Below, piece by piece: positions 7,693 through 16,300 of a DNA stretch of 27,636 nucleotides (positions are counted from its first letter, which is position 1; each line of letters starts with the position of its first letter). The notes below the pieces were generated by a model. It searched no databases. It saw only the letters and a program-made list of their open reading frames with translations, and was not told the DNA's origin. The translations under genes were made by a program, and so were the position numbers. The DNA comes from DATLYB01 sp964502525 (GTDB lineage: Bacteria; Bacteroidota; Bacteroidia; Chitinophagales; CAIOSU01), in the NCBI GenBank assembly GCA_964502525.1, contig CAZCXH010000052.1, forward strand, positions 1 to 27,636, in the 5' to 3' direction.

Positions 7693-8460
7693 ATGGGTGT
7701 TTTCTCAAAGTTCAATCTGCATGGTAAAATCGCCATTGTTACAGGGGCGAGCAAAGGCATCGGCAGGTCAATAGCTGAATCTCTCGGGCTGGGCGGTGGA
7801 AAAGTGGTTGTTTCGAGCCGCAAGCAGGAGGCAACGGATGAAGTTGCAGCGGATCTGAAGAAACTGGGAATTGACGCCATTGGCATTGCCGCCCACATGG
7901 GGCAGCCCGAAGACATCAAAAACCTCGTAGCCAAGACGAAAGATTATTTCGGAGGAGTTGACGTCATCGTCAACAATGCGGCTGCCAATCCCGTGTTCGG
8001 TCCGATTTCGGAAACGGACGACTCCGCTTTCGATAAAATTATTGACGTGAATGTGAAAGGGCCATTCTTGCTGTGCAAGGCAGCCTATGGCGAAATGAAA
8101 AAGCGCGGTCGCGGCTCAATCATTAACATCAGCAGCATCGAAGGACTGACCCCTTCGCCCGGACTGGGGATTTACAGCATGAGCAAAGCTTCGCTTATCA
8201 TGCTCACCAAGGCGATGGCCCGCGAGTGGGGCAGCGACAATATCCGGGTGAATGCTATTTGCCCGGGGCTTATCAAAACCAAATTCAGCCGGGCATTGTG
8301 GGAGAATGAATCCATCCTTAACCACTTCATCAGCAAGACTCCCATCCAGCGCATGGGCGACCCTGAAGACATTGCAGGGCTTGCCTTGTTCCTCGCTTCA
8401 GAAGCATCCGCCTATTGCACGGGCGGAGTGTATCTGGCGGATGGGGGCTATGCGATTTAA
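7693..8460 (+). CDS. Short-chain dehydrogenase/reductase, DHRS4-like
   Basis: This 255-residue classical SDR has the nucleotide-binding TGASKGIG (17-24), NNAA (94-97), catalytic Ser148, and Tyr161/Lys165 in YSMSK. SRK (42-44) after the second beta strand suggests NADP(H) preference. Several segments, such as NAAANPVFGPI, PGLIKTKFSRALWE and QRMGDPEDIAGLALFLASEASAY, follow the DHRS4 subgroup (peroxisomal carbonyl/retinol reductase in animals). Bacterial members are usually of unknown substrate and are often linked to fatty-acyl or hydroxyacyl metabolism. The protein is full length. It stands alone between a divergent epimerase gene and a lipoprotein gene, so context does not name the substrate. 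Confidence 0.92.
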   Translation: MGVFSKFNLHGKIAIVTGASKGIGRSIAESLGLGGGKVVVSSRKQEATDEVAADLKKLGIDAIGIAAHMGQPEDIKNLVAKTKDYFGGVDVIVNNAAANPVFGPISETDDSAFDKIIDVNVKGPFLLCKAAYGEMKKRGRGSIINISSIEGLTPSPGLGIYSMSKASLIMLTKAMAREWGSDNIRVNAICPGLIKTKFSRALWENESILNHFISKTPIQRMGDPEDIAGLALFLASEASAYCTGGVYLADGGYAI

Positions 8461-8462
8461 TT

Positions 8463-8562
8463 CGATGATTCGATGATTCAGTAATTTGATTGTATAATTT
8501 TGGAGGCTATCATTCTGCTTTGAAAACATCACCGAATTACTATCGAATCCCCGAATCATAAT
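8463..8562. repeat. Imperfect long inverted repeat
   Basis: The left arm GATTCGATGATTCAGTAATT (8467-8486) is largely complementary to the right arm at about 8533-8557, which reads CGAATTACTATCGAATCCCC. Both arms contain the GATTCG/CGAATC words, and the left also contains a short tandem TTCGATGAT. The structure follows the SDR stop codon and could fold into a hairpin, but it lacks a T-run, so it is recorded as a repeat and not as a terminator. Confidence 0.45.
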
Positions 8563-8603
8563 TATTTTTCAAAACTCTCGTTAAACACCCAAATTTTCCC
8601 TGC

Positions 8604-10043
8604 TTGAATTTCAGGTTTCTTCCCTTAGCTGCGCTGATCATTTTAATTGTTTCTTCCTCTTCCTGCCGCAAGGACGTGATTGATACGGATGCATCATCAA
8701 TGCTTGAATTCTCCGCTGACACGCTAACGTTTGACACGGTCTTCACTACGCTGGGTTCCACAACACTAAGTTTTAAGGTGTACAACCGCAACAAGCACAC
8801 GGTGAAAACCAATGTCTGGCTAGCCAATACAAGTGATTCCACTTTCAGATTGAATATTGACGGAGCGACCGGAAATGCTTATAACGAATTAGAGATTTAT
8901 GGAAATGACAGCACCTATGTTTTTGTGGAAGTAACGATTGACCCCAATGGATTCAACACCCCAATGGTTGTTTATGACAGCGTTATGTTTATGACCAACG
9001 GAAACAGGCAAAAAGTGGTTCTGGAAGCGTGGGGGCAAGATGCGCATTTTTTTAAAGATTCTCTTATCACCACCTCCACATGGATTAACGACAAACCTTA
9101 TGTGATTCTTAACACGGCAGCCGTTGATTCCGGGCAAACACTCACGATCAGTGCCGGCACCGAGATTTATTTCGGAGGCAGCGCGAGCCTGGTCATTTTC
9201 GGAACCGGAAAAATAATTGTGAACGGTTCAAAGGAAGATACGGTGGTGTTCCGCGGAATCAGGCTCGAAGATTTTTATAATGACCTTCCGGGGCAATGGT
9301 CTGGAATCTTTATTCTCAGGGGCAGCACCGGCAACATGGTCAATTATGCGGTGGTTGAAAATTCCGATTTCGGCATCAACCTGGGTTCCATTCCGGTTGT
9401 AATTGATGACTGCAGCGACATTACAGATAATTTCACCGGCACTAACCTCCCCGATTTGTTGCTTACGAACACAATCATCAAAAACAGTTTTCGCAATGCG
9501 CTTTCCGGGCTGCTGGCGATTATAAATGCCGAAAACTGCCTTCTGTTCAACAGTGGAGATTATCTTACATCATTTGCTTATGGCGGAATCTATAATATAA
9601 AGCATTGCACCCTTGCCAATTATGGCTCATCCACAACCAACCACCAGAAGCCTTCATTTTTTATCAGCAACCTGCTTACTTGCGACAACAGCAGTCTCTT
9701 CGTTGCACCATTGAGCATCACGGTTGAGAATACAATAATATATGGATCGTTGGAAGAAGAATTGGATTTTAGTTTTGATGAAGGCGCTGAGTTCACAGCA
9801 ATTTTTAACAATTGCATTCTTAAAACAAAGCGTATATCTGACGATACCTTAGAGTTCAACGATGTGATTCTCAACCAGGACCCACTTTTCACCAAGCGCG
9901 AAGAAGACGACTATACCATCCAGGAAACATCTCCCTGCCGCGATGCCGGTAAAGCCCTCTCTCCTCCGGTAATGACCGACCTCAACGGAAATATCCGCGA
10001 TGGCCTGGTCTCTCCTGATATTGGCGCGTACGAATACCAGTAG
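8604..10043 (+). CDS. Lipoprotein with right-handed beta-helix (choice-of-anchor type)
   Basis: This 479-residue protein begins with a lipoprotein signal peptide: residues 1-20 are hydrophobic and the lipobox is SSSSC with lipidated Cys21. The start is TTG at 8604. An in-frame TAA lies at 8559-8561 with no ATG between, and the next Met would remove the signal. Residues ~30-145 form a beta-rich domain (FDTVFTTLGSTTLSFKVYN). From ~150 on there are irregular beta-helix repeats (GTEIYFGGSASLVIFGTGKI, then many N-rich strands such as VENTIIYG). The C-terminus DLNGNIRDGLVSPDIGAYEY is the usual end of right-handed parallel beta-helix surface proteins in Bacteroidota. A surface or outer-membrane location is expected. 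No catalytic residues can be assigned, so the function is unknown. Confidence 0.85.
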   Translation: MNFRFLPLAALIILIVSSSSCRKDVIDTDASSMLEFSADTLTFDTVFTTLGSTTLSFKVYNRNKHTVKTNVWLANTSDSTFRLNIDGATGNAYNELEIYGNDSTYVFVEVTIDPNGFNTPMVVYDSVMFMTNGNRQKVVLEAWGQDAHFFKDSLITTSTWINDKPYVILNTAAVDSGQTLTISAGTEIYFGGSASLVIFGTGKIIVNGSKEDTVVFRGIRLEDFYNDLPGQWSGIFILRGSTGNMVNYAVVENSDFGINLGSIPVVIDDCSDITDNFTGTNLPDLLLTNTIIKNSFRNALSGLLAIINAENCLLFNSGDYLTSFAYGGIYNIKHCTLANYGSSTTNHQKPSFFISNLLTCDNSSLFVAPLSITVENTIIYGSLEEELDFSFDEGAEFTAIFNNCILKTKRISDDTLEFNDVILNQDPLFTKREEDDYTIQETSPCRDAGKALSPPVMTDLNGNIRDGLVSPDIGAYEYQ

Positions 10044-10350
10044 ATTATTGCAAAAAATTTCCGCTTTCTGCGTTACCATACTTTGGTAAATGGCAGCGTT
10101 ACGTACCGATAAAGCCGGATAATGGTTATAACCTTTTGTGCCGGCTGAAAGTCATTCCCGCCTTTACGAATTACAGGGATATTATAACTCCCGCCATTTG
10201 GATAATTCATAAAAGCTTCATAGCTTACGCTTGGTTGCCGGAAGTGTGTTGAGGCATGCGCTTGTCGTAAGGAGCATCCACTTCCGCCAGCGCTTTTCTG
10301 ATTATAATAAAGTTGCAATTATTAATTATTCATCGTAAAATAATGCCGCC
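10044..10350. other. Intergenic region, no clear gene
   Basis: This 307-nt stretch precedes the giant gene. An 81-codon minus-strand frame (10318-10073) contains SYEAFMNYPNGGSYNIPVI. It has no family I recognise and no convincing promoter or start context, so I do not call it a gene. It may be a decayed fragment. The AT-rich last 50 nt probably hold the promoter of the next gene, but no clean -33/-7 pair is visible. Confidence 0.4.
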
Positions 10351-13300
10351 ATGACCAGGTTTCTCTCTGCCGGATTCAAATACATTTTAGCATTTATTAT
10401 AACCGGAATCGCAACCTTCCCTGCTTCTGCGCTGACCCTTTCAATGGATACGGTGTCGGGGCCGCAATCCACGCAGGTGATCGTGTCAGTTAGAGTAACT
10501 GACTTTGATGATATAGTCGGCATCCAGGGTTCCTTTCATTTCAATCCTGCCGTGGCGGCATTCGATACAGTAGCGTCATTCGGGCTGCCTTCTTTAGCCA
10601 TAAGCAATTTCAATACATCACAAAGCGGCAATGGGATTATCACTTTTTCATGGAATGACCCTACGCTCGCTGGCGTTGACGTTGCGGATGGGACAGTAAT
10701 CTTCTCACTGCGCTTCGATCTGGTAGGCAATCCCGGTCAGCAAAGCACCGTTACTTTTGAAAATGGACCCACCCCACTGGAGTTCTCGCGGATCATTGAT
10801 CCGGTGAATTTTATTTTCGAGGATATCACAGCAAGCACAGTGTTGAATGATGGGCTGGTGCAAATTGATCCTTCGGGCTGCACCGATGATTTGCAATGTG
10901 CAGACACCAATCCCTGTACTAATGATACCTGTGTATCAGGAGCGTGTCAAAATATTCCGGTTAGCTGTAGTGATAATAACGCTTGCAACGGAGTTGAAAC
11001 CTGCGACCCTGCTTCCGGTTGCATACCGGGCACTCCGCTCACCTGCAATGACAATAATGCCTGCAACGGAACTGAAACGTGCGACCCTGCTTCCGGATGC
11101 GTACCCGGAACACCCCTGACTTGTCCCCCGGATGCAGACACCTGCACCATTGAGTCTTGTGACCCGATTGCAGGATGCGTCAGCAACCCCAATCCCAACT
11201 GTGTCAACCCCTGTACGGGAGTTGTTTGTGATGACAATAACGCNNNNNNNNNNNNNNNNNNNNNNNNNNNNNNNNNNNNNNNNNNNNNNNNNNNNNNNNN
11301 NNNNNNNNNNNNNNNNNNNNNNNNNNNNNNNNNNNNNNNNNNNCCAATCCCAACTGTGTCAACCCCTGTACGGGAGTTGTTTGTGATGACAATAACGCTT
11401 GCAACGGAATTGAAACCTGCAATTCGCTTACCGGCAACTGCGTCCCCGGCACTCCATTAACCTGTAATGACAATAATGCATGCAATGGCGTGGAAACCTG
11501 CGATCAGATTTCCGGTTGCGTTCCCGGCACTCCGCTTACTTGTAATGACAATAACGCTTGCAACGGAACTGAAACGTGCGACCCTGCTTCCGGATGCGTA
11601 CCCGGAACACCCCTGACTTGTCCCCCGGATGCAGACACCTGCACCATTGAGTCTTGTGACCCGATTGCAGGATGCGTCAGCAACCCCAATCCCAACTGTG
11701 TCAACCCCTGTACGGGAGTTGTTTGTGATGACAATAACGCCTGCAACGGAATTGAAACCTGCAACTCGCTTACCGGCAACTGCGTCCCCGGCACTCCCTT
11801 AACCTGCAATGACAATAATGCATGCAACGGAGTTGAAACCTGTGTTCCTGCTTCGGGCTGTGTTTCCGGCAATCCGCTAACATGTAATGACAATAACGCT
11901 TGCAACGGAGTTGAAACCTGTGTTCCTGCTTCGGGTTGTGTTTCCGGCACTCCGCTCACATGCAATGACAATAACGCTTGCAACGGTGTTGAAACTTGCG
12001 ACACTGCTTCGGGTTGCGTGCCCGGAACACCCCTGACTTGTCCCCCGGATGCGGACACCTGCACCATTGAGGCTTGTGACCCGATTGCAGGATGCGTCAG
12101 CAACCCCAATCCCAACTGTGTCAACCCCTGTACGGGAGTTGTTTGTGATGACAATAACGCTTGCAACGGAATTGAAACCTGCAATTCGCTTACCGGCAAC
12201 TGCGTCCCCGGCACTCCATTAACCTGTAATGACAATAATGCATGCAATGGAGTTGAAACCTGTGTTCCGGCTACAGGTTGCGTTTCGGGTACTCCTTTAA
12301 ACTGCGATGATGGAATAGCATGCACATTTGATGGTTGCGATGCGTTATTGGGTTGCAGTCATCTTCCCAGGAATGTAAGCTGTAATGACGGAGTAGCCTG
12401 TACGGATAACAGGTGTGATACCTTGCTGGGTTGTCAGTTCACGCCTAACAACTTGAATTGCAACGATTCGGTGGCATGCACCGATGATGTGTGCAATCAG
12501 GTGACGGGTTGTTCCAATTCGCCCAACGATTCCAACTGTAATGATGGAAATGCCTGCACCCTCGATAGCTGCAATACAGGAGGTTGCGTCAACACCCCGA
12601 TAGCAAGCTGCTGTACTACCGCCACGCAATGCAACGATAACAATGCCTGCACATCAGATGCCTGCACCGCTAACTTATGTGTCAATACGCCAATCGCCAG
12701 TTGCTGTACCACGGCCGGTGATTGCAACGATAGTAATGCCTGTACCGCTGATGACTGCAACAACGGAACTTGTTCCAACATCCCCCTTATCGGTTGCTGC
12801 ACTACTGCGGGTGATTGCAATGATGGCAATGCCTGCACATCAGATGCCTGCACTGCGAACTTGTGTGTGAATATTCCTATTGCCAGTTGTTGCACCACCA
12901 CTACTCAGTGCAACGATAACAATCCATGTACATCGGATGCGTGTACCGCCAACCTGTGCGTCAATACTCCAATAGCGAGCTGCTGCACGACTGCAACTCA
13001 GTGTAACGATAACAATGCATGCACATCAGATGCGTGTACTGCGAACCTGTGCGTGAATACTCCGATAGCGAACTGCTGCTCCACAGCTACTCAATGCAAC
13101 GATAACAATGCGTGCACCACTGATGATTGCAATTCCGGGTTATGTGTCAACACCCCGATAGCAAGCTGCTGCACCACTGCAACGCAATGTAATGATAACA
13201 ACGCATGCACATCAGACGCCTGCACTGCTAACTTATGTGTCAATACCCCAATAGCCAGTTGCTGCACCACTGCAACGCAGTGTAATGACAATAATGCATG

Positions 13301-16300
13301 CACATCAGATGCGTGTACTGCGAACCTGTGCGTGAATACTCCGATAGCAAGTTGCTGCACTACTGCCACACAGTGTAATGATAACAACGCATGCACATCA
13401 GATGCCTGTACCTCTAACTTATGTGTCAATACGCCAATTGCCAGTTGCTGCACCACGGCTGCGCAATGTAACGACAACAACGCATGCACCTCGGATGCCT
13501 GCACCGCTAACTTATGTGTCAATACGCCAATAGCCAGTTGCTGCACCACTGCCACACAGTGTAATGACAATAATGCATGTACCACAGATGCCTGCACCTC
13601 TAACTTATGCGTCAATACTCCGATAGCCAGTTGTTGTACTACAGCTACGCAATGTAATGACAACAACGCATGTACTACGGATGCGTGTACTGCGAACTTG
13701 TGTGTGAATACTCCGTTAGCAAGTTGCTGCACTACTGCCACACAGTGCAACGACAACAACGCCTGCACCACGGATGCCTGCAATGGCGGTTCCTGTTCAA
13801 ATACCACTATAACCTGCAATGACAATAATGCTTGCACAACCGATGCCTGCAACGCAACTACAGGATGCGTTTTCACTCCGATCAATTGCAATGATGGCAA
13901 TGCCTGCACCAGTGACGGGTGTGTCAGCGGTGTGTGCGTCAATATAAATATCTGCTGTACGACCGATGCCAACTGCAACGATGGCGACTTATGCACCGAT
14001 GATGCCTGCAACAGCGGAACCTGCGATTTCCGCCCCATCAATTGCAGCGACAACGATTTTTGCACTACGGACTTCTGCCAGTTAGGTGTTTGCCAGCACT
14101 CGCCTGTTGCCTGCAACGATGCTGACCCGTGCACGATAGGTTCGTGCATTGACGGAACCTGCAACTTTTTCCCAATCAACTGCAATGACAACGATCTGTG
14201 CACCAACGATTTCTGTCTGAATGGAATTTGCATTAACCGCCAGCTTAATTGCGCTGACGGCAATCCATGCAGTGATGACTTTTGCTCTGGCGGAGTCTGT
14301 CAGCATGTGGACTTAAACTGCGATGATGATGACGAGTGCACGAGGGATTTCTGCCAGAACGGTATTTGCAAAAATGTTCTCTTAAGTTGTACGGATGGGA
14401 ATCTGTGCACGGCAGATACATGCGTAAACGATCTTTGCCAGCATCTCCCTCTTGATTGCGATGATAATAACCTGTGCACAACTGACCTTTGCGCAAATGG
14501 CGTTTGCCAGAACGTTCCGCTGAACTGCAATGATGGCAATGCGTGCACCACCGATGCCTGCGTTGGCGGCACTTGCCAGCACACTTCGCTCAACTGCAGC
14601 GACAATGACCTTTGCACATCGGATATATGCTCAAATGGAATCTGCCAGAATCCACCGGTTAATTGCGCTGACGGTGACCTCTGCACAACGGATGCCTGTG
14701 CCAACGGCACATGCCAGCATACTCCGTTGAACTGTGCCGATAGCGACCCGTGCACCGATGATGTGTGTCAGAACGGCACCTGCTCAAATATTGTGAGAAA
14801 CTGCAATGATAACAACCTGTGCACGAATGACCAATGCGTAAACGGCAACTGTGTCAACGCTCCCATCAACTGCAATGACGGCAATGCCTGCACCAATGAT
14901 AACTGCGCCAACGGAGTGTGTTCCAACCAGCCGATTAATTGCAATGACTTTGACGTTTGCACGAATGATGCCTGCTTGAACGGGCAGTGCCAAAATACGC
15001 CAGTCACATGCAATGACGGCAACGCCTGCACCACCGACCAATGCGGTGCAACGGGTTGCTCCTATACTCCGATTAACTGCGATGACTTTGATAATTGCAC
15101 TGTTGACGCCTGTGTGAACGGGCAGTGTCTGAATACCCCCATTTCATGCAATGACGGAGACGCTTGTACGAATGACGTTTGCATAAACGGGCAGTGCAGC
15201 AATCAGCCCGTTAGTTGCAATGACTATGACATTTGTACTGTTGATGCCTGCTTGAATGGCAACTGTGTGAATTCTCCCGTTTCATGCGATGACGGCAATC
15301 CGTGCACTACCGACCAATGCAATCCTTCTGCGGGATGCATATCCGCTCCTATGAATTGCGATGACAGCAATGTATGTACGAATGATGTTTGCGCCAATGG
15401 TATCTGTAATCATAATCAGGTTGCATGCAGCGATGGAAACCTGTGTACTACGGATGGATGCGATCCGGTATCCAATTGCTTTTTCACACCCGTGAATTGT
15501 GACGACAATAATCCCTGCACCACTGATTTCTGCAGCAATGGCGTCTGCTCAAACTTACCGGTTGACTGCAATGACTTCGACATTTGCACCAATGACGCCT
15601 GCGTGAGCGGACAGTGCCAGAACACTCCGGTGGTCTGCAATGACGGGGATCCATGCACAACGGATCAGTGCGGAACTGCCGGCTGCGCTTACACCCCGCT
15701 TAATTGCAATGATTTTGATAACTGCACCAATGATGCCTGCGTAAACGGGCAGTGCGTGAACTCGCCTGTTTCATGCGATGACGGCAATGACTGCACCATT
15801 GATAACTGCGTGAACGGACAGTGTGTGAACCAGCCCGTTGATTGCAACGACTTTAATATTTGCACCAATGACGCTTGCGCAAATGGCATTTGCCAGAACA
15901 CAGCCGTTACTTGTGACGATGGAAACCTGTGTACAACAGACCAATGCAGCCCATCATCCGGCTGTTTCTTTACGCCTGTCAACTGCGATGACAACGACAT
16001 CTGCACTAATGACGCTTGTTTGAACGGACAATGTCAGAATACACCCGTTGTCTGCACTGATGGCGACTTATGCACCATTGATTCGTGCGATCCTGTGCTG
16101 AGTTGCACTTTCACGCCTATTAATTGCGATGATGGCAACCTCTGCACTGATGACTTGTGCGTGGGCGGGGTTTGCGTGAATAAGCCGGTTGACTGCAATG
16201 ACTTTGACGTGTGCACCGATGATGTGTGCGTGAATGGAATATGCCAGAATACTCCCGTCATTTGTGATGACAGCGATCCCTGCACTTTTGACCAGTGCGG

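Noticed and set aside
10073..10318. 81-codon minus-strand frame before the giant gene
   Set aside because: The translation shows no family signature, and the length is compatible with chance. It may be a decayed fragment but cannot be supported as a gene.
12537..13745. Exact 93-nt periodicity as a possible CRISPR array
   Set aside because: The period is continuous coding sequence with no alternation of constant repeats and unique spacers, and it stays in the frame of the giant protein.
11504..14755. Long minus-strand open frames across the Cys-rich array, up to 390 codons
   Set aside because: They are antisense shadows of the repeat array: a stop-free frame in one unit stays stop-free in all units. 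The translations (VVQQLAIGVLTHKL-like) have no domain signature, while the plus strand has a signal peptide, folds and a sorting domain.
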